Below, piece after piece: positions 6,881-15,915 of a DNA stretch of 37,357 nt. Source of the stretch: an uncultured Collinsella sp. (GTDB lineage: Bacteria > Actinomycetota > Coriobacteriia > Coriobacteriales > Coriobacteriaceae). Below the pieces are notes generated by a model. It was not told where the DNA came from, ran no database searches, and saw nothing but the letters and a program-made list of their open reading frames with translations. Position 1 is the first letter of the stretch. Each line of letters starts with the position of its first letter. The translations under genes were made by a program, and so were the position numbers. Where the stretch lies: NCBI GenBank assembly GCA_958435545.1, contig CAUBGU010000005.1, positions 1 to 37,357 on the forward strand, in the 5' to 3' direction.

Positions 6881-6914
6881 GTAACGTGTCTGCAAACTTC
6901 GAGAAAGCCCATAT

Positions 6915-7964
6915 ATGGACGTAACGTTCTCAACCTTCCTCGGCCAAATTGTGTCGAACCCAGTCCTTGCCGTCACCGTGATCCTCGCGTTGGGCGCCAT
7001 CTTCGTCAATGGATGGACCGACGCGCCCAACGCCATCGCGACCTGCGTCACTACGCGTTGCATGCCCGCCCGCGCCGCCATTCTCATGAGCGCCGCATTC
7101 AACTTCCTCGGCGTGCTCATCATGACGCACTTTAACGCGAGCGTCGCCAACACCATCTCACATATCGTCGACTTTGGCGGAAACAGCACCATGGCGCTCG
7201 CCTGCCTATGCGCGGCGCTGTTCTCCATCGTCGTCTACGGCGCCACAGCGTCGCGTTTTGGCATCCCCACCTCGCAAAGCCACAGCCTTATCGCCGGCCT
7301 GACCGGTGCCGCCATCGCCCTCGGCGGTGCGAGCAGCGTCAACGTCCACGAGTGGATGAAGGTCATCTACGGTCTGGCGCTCTCCATCGGCCTGGGCTTT
7401 GTCATGGGCTGGGTCCTGTGCAAGCTCGTCTCGATTCTTTTCGCCGCCGCCAACAGGCGACGTGCCAATGTCTTCTTTAAATACGCTCAGATCGCGAGCG
7501 CTGCGGCCATGAGCTTTATGCACGGCGCGCAGGATGGACAGAAGTTCATCGGCGTGCTCTTTTTAGGCGTGGCCTTTGCCAGCGGCCAGACGAGCGTCGG
7601 CGATGCAGGCATCCCCATCTGGATTATGCTGCTGTGCTCGGCCACTATGGGTATCGGCACCAGCGTGGGCGGCGAGCGCATCATCAAGTCCGTCGGCCAG
7701 AGCATGGTCAAGCTCGAAAAGTATCAGGGCTTCTCCGCCGACCTGGCGGGCGCCGCAAACCTGCTGCTTGCCACCCTTACCGGCATCCCCGTGTCCTCCA
7801 CACACATCAAGACCTGCGCCATCATGGGCGTCGGTGCCGTCAAGCGCCTCTCAGCCATCAACTTCGGCGTCGTCAAAGACATGATGTTCACCTGGTTCTT
7901 CACCTTCCCCGCCTGCGGACTCATCAGCTTTGTCATGGCCAAGCTGTTCATGATGTTCCTCTAG
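6915..7964 (+). CDS. inorganic phosphate transporter, PiT family
   Basis: This 349-residue integral membrane protein has about ten helices. It shows the duplicated PiT signature: GWTDAPNAIATCVTTR near residue 33 in the first half and GIPVSSTHIKTCAIMGVGAVKR near residue 291 in the second. It would import phosphate, probably as a metal-phosphate complex, using the proton gradient at low affinity. ATG 6915 is preceded by GAGAAAG at 7 bp. The next gene starts 67 bp downstream and encodes the usual DUF47 partner. With the pst operon further along, the organism has both low- and high-affinity uptake within 10 kb. Confidence 0.92.
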   Translation: MDVTFSTFLGQIVSNPVLAVTVILALGAIFVNGWTDAPNAIATCVTTRCMPARAAILMSAAFNFLGVLIMTHFNASVANTISHIVDFGGNSTMALACLCAALFSIVVYGATASRFGIPTSQSHSLIAGLTGAAIALGGASSVNVHEWMKVIYGLALSIGLGFVMGWVLCKLVSILFAAANRRRANVFFKYAQIASAAAMSFMHGAQDGQKFIGVLFLGVAFASGQTSVGDAGIPIWIMLLCSATMGIGTSVGGERIIKSVGQSMVKLEKYQGFSADLAGAANLLLATLTGIPVSSTHIKTCAIMGVGAVKRLSAINFGVVKDMMFTWFFTFPACGLISFVMAKLFMMFL

Positions 7965-8031
7965 TCAAACCGAACGTCCATCCGGACTGCATTACCTCGC
8001 CCACCCGTCTTCGCCTCGAAAGGACCCACCC

Positions 8032-8655
8032 ATGGCAAAGAAACCCGATTCGTTCTACTTCGACAACTACGTCGCCTGCGCCGACCTTGCCGTCCAGGCC
8101 GCCGAGCTGCTCACCAAGATTTTCGAGAACTTCGATCCCGCAAAGATTCACGATATGCTCAACAAGATGCACGCGATCGAGCATGCGGCCGACAAGAAGC
8201 ACCATGAGCTTGAGGACGCCTTGCTCACCGCCTTTATCACCCCGCTCGAGCGCGAGGATCTGGATCTGATGAGCTGCTCACTCGACACCGTGCTCGACCG
8301 CATCGAGGGCGTCGTGCAGCGCGTCTACTTCACCAACATCCAGAGCATCCATCCCGACGCCATCGTCATCGCCCACAAGGTGACTGACGCCTGCCGCGCC
8401 ATGAAAGACCTGATGGTCGAGCTGCCCAACTACCGCAAGTCCAAGACCCTGCGCGAACTCGTCATCCAGATCAACACCATCGAGTCCGAAGCCGACGAGC
8501 TCTATATCAACGCCATGCGCAACCTGCACGTCAACGGCAAGGACCCGCTCGAGGTCATCGCCTGGCGTGACGTATACGCCTTCCTGGAGTACTGCGCCGA
8601 CTGCTGCGAGAATGTGGCCGATGTTGTGGATTCGATTGTCATGAAGAACAGTTAA
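8032..8655 (+). CDS. DUF47 / PhoU-like partner of PiT
   Basis: A 207-residue, all-helical, acidic cytoplasmic protein of the DUF47 (YkaA) family, related to PhoU. Characteristic stretches are IEHAADKKHHELEDALLTAFITPLEREDLDLM (residues 44-75 region) and INTIESEADELYINAMRNL, whose Glu/Asp residues bind metal in PhoU-like folds. Proteins of this family are typically encoded next to PiT transporters and are thought to control their activity. The AAAGGA ribosome site precedes ATG 8032 by 8 bp. A large palindrome starts 6 bp after its stop and may end the transcript. Confidence 0.9.
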   Translation: MAKKPDSFYFDNYVACADLAVQAAELLTKIFENFDPAKIHDMLNKMHAIEHAADKKHHELEDALLTAFITPLEREDLDLMSCSLDTVLDRIEGVVQRVYFTNIQSIHPDAIVIAHKVTDACRAMKDLMVELPNYRKSKTLRELVIQINTIESEADELYINAMRNLHVNGKDPLEVIAWRDVYAFLEYCADCCENVADVVDSIVMKNS

Positions 8656-8660
8656 TTGGG

Positions 8661-8768
8661 GGTACGTGTCCCGGCGGCGAAGGGCCGGCCACGGTTTGCT
8701 TTCTCACTCCGGCTGCTTTGCAGAGTCGTTCGAAAGCAAACCGTGGCCGGCCCTTCGCCTTACGTACC
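8661..8768. repeat. long intergenic palindrome (28-bp perfect arms)
   Basis: Positions 8676-8703 are the exact reverse complement of 8732-8759, around a 28-base loop. A further 7-bp pair, GGTACGT (8661-8667) and ACGTACC (8762-8768), flanks them. The arms contain GAAGGGCCGGCCACGG. The shape suggests a REP- or MITE-type element. It begins 6 bp after the DUF47 stop, so as RNA it would form a very stable 3' hairpin protecting or ending that message. Confidence 0.8.
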
Positions 8769-8935
8769 ACCATTGGGAACTTTGGCTGATACTTTGAAAG
8801 CAATGAGGCTTTTGTTGACAGGGCCTTTGAGCCCGATTGGGAACTTTGGGACCGCCTTAAACGTTTGGCTGGATCGGGCTTTGGGTACCCTTTGTTTTGC
8901 TTTGGATTGATTTGCTGACTTTGGAGGGTTTGGTT

Positions 8936-9466
8936 ATGGGGTATTTGGATCTGGCTCGGGGTCGGTATTCTTGTCGTGAGTTTGAAGATCGGGCTGTGGA
9001 GCAGGCTGTGGTGGATGCCATTGTTGAGGCTGGGCGTATTGCTCCTTCTGCCTGTAATAACCATCCAACCCGTGTGATGGTGTTGGATACGCCTGAGCTT
9101 CTGGAGAAGGCAGCTGCTTGTCAGCCTCGGTTTGCTCGTGATGAGTCTATCTTTGGCGCTCCGCTTGTCTTCCTTATTTGCAGCGTTACCGGTGATGCTT
9201 GGGTGCGCCCGTATGACCAGATGAATTCTAGTGAAATCGACACCTCAATCGTGTGTGATCAGATGATGATGGAGGCCACCGAGCAGGGCCTGGGAACGTG
9301 CTGGGTATGCCATTTTAAGCCTGAGGTGGCGCAGGAGCAGTTCAATCTGCCCAAGGGCGTCTATCCCTATCACATGCTCGTCTGTGGATATCCTGCCGAC
9401 CACATCGCCGATCCCGAGCATCGCGAGGCCCGTACCATTCCCCTCTCCGACTTCCTCCTCAAGTAG
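8936..9466 (+). CDS. nitroreductase-family protein
   Basis: A 176-residue FMN-dependent oxidoreductase-like protein. It shows the N-terminal R(Y)SCREFEDRAV motif that contacts the FMN phosphate, EAGRIAPSACNNHPTRVMVL in the position of the flavin-binding loop, and GLGTCWVCHFKPE in the position of the glycine-rich second motif. The substrate is unknown; small nitroreductases reduce nitro, quinone or other electron-poor compounds with NAD(P)H. ATG 8936 follows GGAGGG by 7 bp. The first 250 bases use T-ending codons far more than neighbouring genes, while the 3' half looks like the chromosome. Two copies of ATTGGGAACTTTGG (8772-8785, 8836-8849) lie upstream. It ends in its own terminator. Confidence 0.85.
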   Translation: MGYLDLARGRYSCREFEDRAVEQAVVDAIVEAGRIAPSACNNHPTRVMVLDTPELLEKAAACQPRFARDESIFGAPLVFLICSVTGDAWVRPYDQMNSSEIDTSIVCDQMMMEATEQGLGTCWVCHFKPEVAQEQFNLPKGVYPYHMLVCGYPADHIADPEHREARTIPLSDFLLK

Positions 9467-9514
9467 ATTTTTGGGACATGCCTTAAAACCTACCCTTGAC
9501 CGCTCACCCGTTCG

Positions 9515-9552
9515 CCGAGTTCTGCGCCACCATGTGCAGGGCTCGGTTTTTT
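9515..9552 (+). terminator. intrinsic terminator after the nitroreductase gene
   Basis: An 11-bp stem (9515-9525 with 9536-9546, two G-U pairs) is followed on the plus strand by six T. Confidence 0.8.
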
Positions 9553-9576
9553 ATGTTGCGCGCCCTTGCACAGTCA

Positions 9577-9607
9577 TAAAAAAGGACCCGCAAGCTGCGG
9601 GTCCTTT
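9577..9607 (-). terminator. intrinsic terminator at the end of the division cluster
   Basis: AAAGGACCCGC (9581-9591) pairs perfectly with GCGGGTCCTTT (9597-9607). On the minus strand it runs into T residues. It lies 27 bp beyond the divIVA stop and is convergent with the nitroreductase terminator. Confidence 0.9.
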
Positions 9608-9633
9608 CGAGGCACTAAATTGTAGGCCGAATG

Positions 9634-10308
9634 TTAGTCCAGGTCGTCGGCAGCGAAGTTGTCGATCGGGGCGAAGGGATCGGCCACGGGGACAACCGGG
9701 TCAGCGACGGGCAGCGGCTCGGCGGGAACAGTCACCGCAGGAGAAGCGGCAGAACCGACCGGCGTAGAGGCCATCAGATCGGCCGGGAAGGAGTTCTGGG
9801 CATCGTCCATAAAGTGCTGGATGAGCTTGAGATACTCGGCCTTGAACTCCTCACGGGAAGCTTTGAGACGATCGATCTCCTCGAGCTCGGCCTGCTTTTC
9901 GGTCAGAGCCTGGCGGATAACCTCGCGGGCCTTGGCGTCAGCCTCGTTGCGGATACGCTCAGCGTTCTCGTTGGCATCGTTGACGATGGTCTCAGCGGTC
10001 TGCTGGGCAGCGATCAGGGCGGCGGAAATCTGGCGCTCCTGAGCGGAGAAGTCAGGGGCGGGAGCAGCCACGGGGGCGGCAGGAACGGCCTGGTCGGCGG
10101 TATCCTGAGCCTGGGCAAGCTGAGCCTGTGCATCGGCAAGCTGCTGCTCGGTAGCAGTCAGACGACCCTTAAGGTCGACGATCTTAGCGAGCATAGCGTC
10201 AACCTCGGAGGACAGCGTCTCCAAGAAGACGTCGACCTCGGCAGGATCGTAGCCACGCTTGGCCTCAGAGAAAGTCTGAGCCTGGATGTCTGCAGGGGTA
10301 ATAGCCAT
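9634..10308 (-). CDS. divIVA: DivIVA / Wag31-type polar growth and division protein
   Basis: This 224-residue protein begins with the conserved lipid-binding DivIVA head (ITPADIQAQTFSEAKRGYDPAEVDVFLE, residues 3-30). A coiled coil follows from about 28 to 70, then an Ala/Pro-rich spacer (about 75-90), a second long coiled coil (90-160) and an acidic Pro-rich tail. It recognises curved membrane at poles and septa and organises wall synthesis in actinobacteria. AGGAGA stands in front of ATG 10308. It is the last gene of the division run and follows yggT by 61 bp, an order conserved in actinobacteria. Confidence 0.95.
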   Translation of the reverse strand: MAITPADIQAQTFSEAKRGYDPAEVDVFLETLSSEVDAMLAKIVDLKGRLTATEQQLADAQAQLAQAQDTADQAVPAAPVAAPAPDFSAQERQISAALIAAQQTAETIVNDANENAERIRNEADAKAREVIRQALTEKQAELEEIDRLKASREEFKAEYLKLIQHFMDDAQNSFPADLMASTPVGSAASPAVTVPAEPLPVADPVVPVADPFAPIDNFAADDLD

Positions 10309-10369
10309 AACAAGTCTCCTTTTTCATCGCCTCGGCGCTACACGCCCGACGTAAGTTACTAAGTCAGTT

Positions 10370-10651
10370 CTACACGAGTATACCTATAAGAAGCTGCAGA
10401 ACCAGCCTCTGCACCAACTGCAACGCAATAATCGCAACGACCGGCGAAAAATCGATACCGCCCATCGGCGGGATGAAACGACGGAACAGGTTGAGCCACG
10501 GACCGCACACGCTATCAAGCACCGCGGCAATATCCTGAAGCAAACCACCCTGCTTCATGGGAATCCACGTCATAAAGCAGTAGACGACAATGAGCGTGGA
10601 ATAGAAGTTGAACAGCGTGTTGACCAGCTGGACGATAGTGTAGATGTTGAT
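10370..10651 (-). CDS. yggT: YggT-family membrane protein with apparent AUC start
   Basis: A YggT (YlmG) membrane protein of about 93 residues. It has two hydrophobic segments, one near the N-terminus (IVQLVNTLFNFYSTLIVVYCFMTW) and one at the C-terminus (FSPVVAIIALQLVQRLVLQLL), joined by a PMGGIDFSP loop typical of the family. The frame directly after the sepF stop contains no ATG, GTG or TTG before the internal ATG at 10573, which would delete the first helix. A GAGGAG ribosome site stands 6 bp before an ATC codon at 10651, so initiation at AUC (or an overlapping AUU at 10657) is the best reading. The gene lies 21 bp behind sepF. Family certain; start inferred. Confidence 0.8.
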   Translation of the reverse strand: MNIYTIVQLVNTLFNFYSTLIVVYCFMTWIPMKQGGLLQDIAAVLDSVCGPWLNLFRRFIPPMGGIDFSPVVAIIALQLVQRLVLQLLIGILV

Positions 10652-10672
10652 GGGAATCTCCTCGTCTTGTCT

Positions 10673-11395
10673 TTACTTAAGGTAGCCGTCGGCACGAAGC
10701 TTCTTGAGATCGGAATCTTTGACCTCGCAACCGGCGGGCAGCACCATGAACACGCGGTCGCCCACCTCCTTGACCGTGGCACCCAGACCGCAGGCAAAGC
10801 CGTAAGAGAAGTCCAAGACGCGCTTGGCAACTTCGGTGCGTACGCCCACAAAAATCAGTGCGACAGGCTGCTTGGTGCGAACGCGGCGCACCACGGTCTC
10901 CACGTCGTCATAGCTCTCGGGGCGCAGGACATAGGCCGGCAGCTGCGGCGTGGCGTTGATGATATTGCTCGCATAGGCCGAGGCATCGCTCGGTGCAGGC
11001 GCGGGTGCAGCGGCGGCACGGGCGCGGGTATTCTCGGCGTAGCTCGACGGCGTGTCATAGGCACCGGGACGATAACCGCTCGCAACACTGTCCTGCGAGC
11101 GCGAAGGCGGGTTATACGTCGTGGCATGGCGGGAGTCATCGCCGACCAGCTGACCGGAGCGCGTATACACGGCAACCGACTCAGCTTCACCGCGGCGCGT
11201 CTGGCCAAGCAGACCGTTGCTCGGCTCGTCTTGGGTGTAGAAGCCCTCGCCCGAAGCACCACTGTAGCCGTTGTTCTGATAGCCATCGTCGTAGCCGTCA
11301 TCGTAGCCGTAGTCGTCGTCCTGGCCATAACCCTGGTCGTAACCCTGCTGGCCGCCCAGGTGCATCTTATTTTTAATCTCGTCAAGGAAGCCCAT
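10673..11395 (-). CDS. sepF: SepF, FtsZ membrane anchor
   Basis: This 240-residue protein starts with a short amphipathic helix (MGFLDEIKNKMHL), the usual membrane anchor. Tyr/Asp/Gly repeats (YDDGYDDGY, residues 18-45) and a disordered linker to about 145 follow. The conserved SepF (DUF552) domain spans 150-225 and binds the FtsZ C-terminal peptide; visible here are RPESYDDVETVV, PVALIFVG, RVLDFSYGFACGLGATVKEVGDRVFMVLP. ATG 11395 has GAGAGGA in front; an upstream in-frame ATG at 11446 would add residues unlike the family. The gene lies between yggS and yggT as in other actinobacteria. Confidence 0.93.
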   Translation of the reverse strand: MGFLDEIKNKMHLGGQQGYDQGYGQDDDYGYDDGYDDGYQNNGYSGASGEGFYTQDEPSNGLLGQTRRGEAESVAVYTRSGQLVGDDSRHATTYNPPSRSQDSVASGYRPGAYDTPSSYAENTRARAAAAPAPAPSDASAYASNIINATPQLPAYVLRPESYDDVETVVRRVRTKQPVALIFVGVRTEVAKRVLDFSYGFACGLGATVKEVGDRVFMVLPAGCEVKDSDLKKLRADGYLK

Positions 11396-11455
11396 GGTTG
11401 TGTCCTCTCGCGGTTTAGTGCAGGCGCCCCGATAATCAGTGCGCACTTCAGAGCC

Positions 11456-12193
11456 TTATTTTACTGCAAACTCCGGGCTAAATACTACCCTGCCCAGGCG
11501 AACGAGCGTAGAGCCCTCCTCAAGGGCAGACTCAAAGTCCTCGCTCATACCGCAGGAAAGCTCGGGCAGGTTCAAATCGGGATGCGCCGCCTCCAGCTCA
11601 TCCCTCAGCTCACGAAGCCCCGCAAAGGTGCGGCGTGCCACATCCTTATTCCCCCAGGGCGCCATAGTCATAAGCCCCTGTACGCAAATTCCCTCAAGTT
11701 CTGCAAGCTCACCCGCGGCGGCGCGAATCTCATCGGGTGAAAAGCCTCCCTTCGACTCCTCACCACTCACATTGACCTCAATGAGCACACGCTGGGGGCC
11801 GACGAGCTCGCCTGCCTCAATCTTGCGAACAGCACGGCTCGAGATCGCCTGCGCCAGATGCAGCGAACCCACCGAGTGAATCAGCTCGGCTGAGCCCAGC
11901 ACCGCATTGATCTTATTGGTCTGCAGGTTGCCGATCATATCGAAGCGCACCTCGGGCAGCTCCGGATGCTCCGCCAGACCCGTGAGCTTGCGAACCAGCT
12001 CCTGCGGGCGGTTCTCGGCAAAATGGCGATACCCCGCCTGGATGGCGGCAACGGTCTCATCGACACCAACGGTCTTGGACACGGCAATGAGGCTCGCGGC
12101 GTCGTGGGGACGGCCCGCGCGATCGAGCGCCGCATAAAAACGTTCCAGAATCTGCTCGCGGCGAGCGCGCATCAAGTCCAAATAGTTATCCAT
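11456..12193 (-). CDS. yggS: YggS/PLPBP pyridoxal phosphate-binding protein
   Basis: A 245-residue PLP-homeostasis protein with an alanine-racemase-like TIM barrel. The cofactor lysine is Lys40 in SLIAVSKTVG. Family blocks HFAENRPQELVRK, MIGNLQTNKIN and ICVQGLMTMAPW (usually GLMTM) are all present, as are VLIEVNVSGEESKGGF and the C-terminal LSCGMSEDFESALEEGSTLVRLGRVVF. It is known to buffer PLP and amino-acid pools rather than to catalyse a reaction. ATG 12193 follows GCGGAGGCGAT. In many actinobacteria it directly follows pgeF; here the phosphate operon lies between them. Confidence 0.93.
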   Translation of the reverse strand: MDNYLDLMRARREQILERFYAALDRAGRPHDAASLIAVSKTVGVDETVAAIQAGYRHFAENRPQELVRKLTGLAEHPELPEVRFDMIGNLQTNKINAVLGSAELIHSVGSLHLAQAISSRAVRKIEAGELVGPQRVLIEVNVSGEESKGGFSPDEIRAAAGELAELEGICVQGLMTMAPWGNKDVARRTFAGLRELRDELEAAHPDLNLPELSCGMSEDFESALEEGSTLVRLGRVVFSPEFAVK

Positions 12194-12243
12194 TGCCAAT
12201 CGCCTCCGCTGACAGCCAAACAAGTAGTCCCATGCTAACGCAA

Positions 12244-12275
12244 GAGCGCGGCCCCGCATGTGCAAGGCCGCGCTC
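12244..12275 (-). terminator. GC-rich hairpin after phoU
   Basis: A perfect 10-bp GC-rich stem (12244-12253 with 12266-12275) stands between phoU and yggS. On the minus strand only a short CTCTTGCGTT follows, so termination may be partial, letting some transcription through to yggS-sepF-yggT-divIVA. Confidence 0.45.
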
Positions 12276-12312
12276 ACTTAGGTATTTACAATCTTTCGAC
12301 GAACGGGGTTAC

Positions 12313-13170
12313 TTACTCCTCGTCGTCCTCGCCATCGTCCTCATCCTCAAGATGATCGAGCAGGTAGCGAAGACCCTCGCTGACCTCGTTAACGGGCACC
12401 TTGGCAACGTAGCGTGCATCGACGGCGGGCCTCATGATAACACCCTCGCCCGAAGGCACGCGCATGCTCTCGAGCTCATCCTCATCAGTGCAGGCGATAT
12501 CACCGGCAGTCATACGCTGTCCGGTCAACAGGAAGGTCAGACGGCAGGCGGCATCGATGGAAATCGAGGCGATGCGATCGAGATAGCGCGATACCATGAT
12601 GGCGCGGCGCAGGTCGTCATAGTTGCTGTCGTCGTCCATAAAATCGCCCGTGTCCATGCGGTTAAAGGTGCGGAAGAACTTCTCGTAGGCGGCGTGCACT
12701 GGCTCGTCCTCGACGGCCAAGTTGCAGATGATGGACATGTCGTTGGTGACGAGCGCAGAAAGCGAAGAGCCCAGCACCTGGTAGACGGCCTCAGCCTCGG
12801 CCTCGACCGTGCCGACAAGCTCCTTGGGCAGCGAGATGTCGGCCTTGATCATATGACGCGTGGCGCGGCAAATCTGGCGAACCTTATCGGTCATGCGCTG
12901 CAGGTTAAAGTCGACGTAGATGATCGTCTGCAGCAAGCGGAAGTCGGAGGCGACCGGTGACTGCGTGGCAATCAGGTTGTAGCAGACGGCCTCCAGGTTG
13001 GCGCAGCGTGCGTCAATCGAAAGCGTGCGCTTCTTGGTCTTGGTGGCGAGCTTGCGGTCGTCGGTCACATAGGCCTTCACGGCATCGTGGAGGGCCAGAT
13101 CGACGGCCTCGTAGATGCTCAGCATCTCGTGACGGGCCTCGATGAGCTGACGGGAAAACAGTTTGCGCAT
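12313..13170 (-). CDS. phoU: PhoU-like phosphate signalling regulator
   Basis: A 285-residue all-helical PhoU with two three-helix repeats. Repeat one includes NLEAVCYNLIATQSPVASDFRLLQTIIYVDFNLQRMTDKVRQI, repeat two MVSRYLDRIASISIDAACRLTFLLTG. In the family PhoU links the Pst transporter to the sensor kinase and shuts down uptake when phosphate is plentiful. It is about 60 residues longer than usual because of a C-terminal extension ending in an acidic run (EDEDDGEDDEE). ATG 13170 has GGAGTG in front. It follows pstB by 92 bp in the classical pstSCAB-phoU order. Confidence 0.9.
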   Translation of the reverse strand: MRKLFSRQLIEARHEMLSIYEAVDLALHDAVKAYVTDDRKLATKTKKRTLSIDARCANLEAVCYNLIATQSPVASDFRLLQTIIYVDFNLQRMTDKVRQICRATRHMIKADISLPKELVGTVEAEAEAVYQVLGSSLSALVTNDMSIICNLAVEDEPVHAAYEKFFRTFNRMDTGDFMDDDSNYDDLRRAIMVSRYLDRIASISIDAACRLTFLLTGQRMTAGDIACTDEDELESMRVPSGEGVIMRPAVDARYVAKVPVNEVSEGLRYLLDHLEDEDDGEDDEE

Positions 13171-13262
13171 GGTTCACTCCAATCAGTTGGGTGCGGTCAT
13201 GCCGCCCGCACAGTGAATACGCACCGGACCAGATCCGATCGGCTTGGGACTAGTCGCACCGA

Positions 13263-14066
<804 letters not shown>

Positions 14067-14078
14067 GGGACTCCTTAA

Positions 14079-14984
14079 CTAGCGACGCTTGCGCGACAGG
14101 AAGCGCGCAAACAGGTTGAAGGCCAGAATGATCACCATCAGCAAGAGCGCGGTGCCGTAGGCTGCGTTCATGTTGATGCCGTCGTTGGCAAGCAGATACA
14201 GGTGAACCGTCATGGGGCGGCCGGAATCGAGCGGCGAAATAGGTAGATTGATGGCCTGCCCCATGGTATAGAGCACCACCGCGGTCTCGCCAATGGCACG
14301 GCCGATGGCGAGAACGATGCCCGTGGCAATACGGCCAAAGGCAGAAGGAAGCACGATCTTGGAGACAACCTGCCACTTGGTGGCGCCCAGGCCATATGCG
14401 CCCCAGCGGATATAGCGCGGAACGGCGCGAATGGCCTCTTCGGTGGTACGCATGACGATGGGAAGCATCAAGAGCGCGAGTGCCAGGGCGGCCGAGACCA
14501 TCGAAAGGCCCAGGCCCATGGCCTCGACAAACAAGGCGTAGCCAAACAGGCCCATAACGATGGAGGGCACCGAGGCCAAAGCGTCAGCAGCGTAGCGAAT
14601 GAGCTCGACGACCTTGCCCTGCTTGGCGTACTCGGCCAGATAGACGGCTGCCAGCACAGCGATCGGCGTGCAGATAAGCATGGCGAGCGCCGTCACGTAG
14701 ACGGTCGATACGATCGTGGGCCAAATTCCGCCCTCGGCGTTGACGCCCTGGGGCCAACCGAAGATAAAGTCGAGCGAGATGTGTGGCAGGCCGTTGATGA
14801 CCACGTAGGCGATGATAGCGACCAGCACCAGCGTGGTGATGTAGGCAGCGGCACGAAACACGCCAAGCATGATCTTGTTGGACAGGTCCTTGTTGATGCG
14901 GCCCTTCTTGCCGTGGGAAAGGGCACGCTTGATGCGCTCGCGCGACGAGGTCGTATCGACCGTCGTGTCAACGGAATCGGACAT
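14079..14984 (-). CDS. pstA: PstA phosphate ABC transporter permease
   Basis: A 301-residue permease with a charged cytoplasmic N-terminus (residues 1-45), six predicted helices and the BPD_transp_1 coupling loop EAIRAVPRYIRWGAYGLGATKWQVV. WPTIVSTVYVTALAML and the NMNAAYGTALLLMVIILAFN end are typical of PstA. It forms the channel with PstC. It starts 3 bp after the pstC stop, so the two are translationally linked. Confidence 0.95.
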   Translation of the reverse strand: MSDSVDTTVDTTSSRERIKRALSHGKKGRINKDLSNKIMLGVFRAAAYITTLVLVAIIAYVVINGLPHISLDFIFGWPQGVNAEGGIWPTIVSTVYVTALAMLICTPIAVLAAVYLAEYAKQGKVVELIRYAADALASVPSIVMGLFGYALFVEAMGLGLSMVSAALALALLMLPIVMRTTEEAIRAVPRYIRWGAYGLGATKWQVVSKIVLPSAFGRIATGIVLAIGRAIGETAVVLYTMGQAINLPISPLDSGRPMTVHLYLLANDGINMNAAYGTALLLMVIILAFNLFARFLSRKRR

Positions 14985-14987
14985 AGC

Positions 14988-15914
14988 CTACCCCCTCTTC
15001 TTCTTGGAAATCAGACGGACGATGCCCACCAGCGTGGCGGAGATGATAAACAGGACCACGCCCATGCCGAACAGCGCCGAGCGATGCAGACCCGAGGAAT
15101 AGCTCATGTCGAGCGCGATCTGGCTCGTGAGCGTCGAGATAGGGCTCGCAATGCTGTCGGGAATAACCGGGGCGTTACCCACGACCATGAGCACGGCCAT
15201 GGTCTCTCCGATGGCACGGCCCATACCCAGCACGATGGCATCCACGATACCCAGCTTAGCGGCAGGTAGCACGACCTTATAGATGGTCTGCCACTTAGTA
15301 GCACCCATGGCATACGATGCCTCGCGAATGCCCATGGGAATGGAATTGAGGGCATCGATGGTGAGCGTGGTGATGGTAGGGACGATCATGATGGCGAGCA
15401 CAAACCACGCCGTCAGCGCACCAAAACCAAGGCCGCCGGTCAGTTGTGCGATAAACGGGCGGATGATGATCATGCCGAAAAAGCCGTAGATGATAGAAGG
15501 GATGCCGGCCAGCAGGTCGACGGCAGGGCTGATGAGCTTGCGCACGCGCTTGCCGGCGATCTCGACCAGGTACACGGCCGTACCCACGCCCAGCGGCACG
15601 CCCATGGCGAGCGCACCGACGGTCACCAGACCTGAGCCGGCAAGCAGCGACATGATGCCGTAGTGGCCCTCAGAGGGCGCCCACGTAAAGCTAAAGAAGT
15701 CCGCCAGACCGATGTCGGTAAAGACGGGCAGCGCCGAGTACGTGGTAAAGACAAAAATCAGGATGACGGTAACGACCGCCAAGAACGCGCAGGCAAAGAA
15801 GATCCACTGCAGCGCCTTCTCCTTGATATAGGTACTGCGCGATACGAGCGCCAGCTCGCGCTTCTTGGGTGCCTGAGCATTCTGCTCAGTCTGGGAGTTT
15901 TCCTGTGCTTCCAT
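14988..15914 (-). CDS. pstC: PstC phosphate ABC transporter permease
   Basis: A 308-residue permease with six helices. After a hydrophilic N-terminus (EAQENSQTEQNAQAPKKRELAL) come FFACAFLAVVTVILIFVF, the conserved GIMSLLAGSGLVTVGALAMGVPLG and the EAA-type loop GIREASYAMGATKWQTIYKVVLP. The start is ATG 15914, 1 bp after the pstS stop, with AGGGGAG 8 bp upstream inside pstS. A GTG at 15923 is possible but overlaps pstS. Confidence 0.94.
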   Translation of the reverse strand: MEAQENSQTEQNAQAPKKRELALVSRSTYIKEKALQWIFFACAFLAVVTVILIFVFTTYSALPVFTDIGLADFFSFTWAPSEGHYGIMSLLAGSGLVTVGALAMGVPLGVGTAVYLVEIAGKRVRKLISPAVDLLAGIPSIIYGFFGMIIIRPFIAQLTGGLGFGALTAWFVLAIMIVPTITTLTIDALNSIPMGIREASYAMGATKWQTIYKVVLPAAKLGIVDAIVLGMGRAIGETMAVLMVVGNAPVIPDSIASPISTLTSQIALDMSYSSGLHRSALFGMGVVLFIISATLVGIVRLISKKKRG

Positions 15915-15915
15915 G

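Noticed and set aside
8815..8820. TTGACA upstream of the nitroreductase gene as a promoter
   Set aside because: No -10-like hexamer occurs 16-19 bp downstream (TGGGAA/GGGAAC there).
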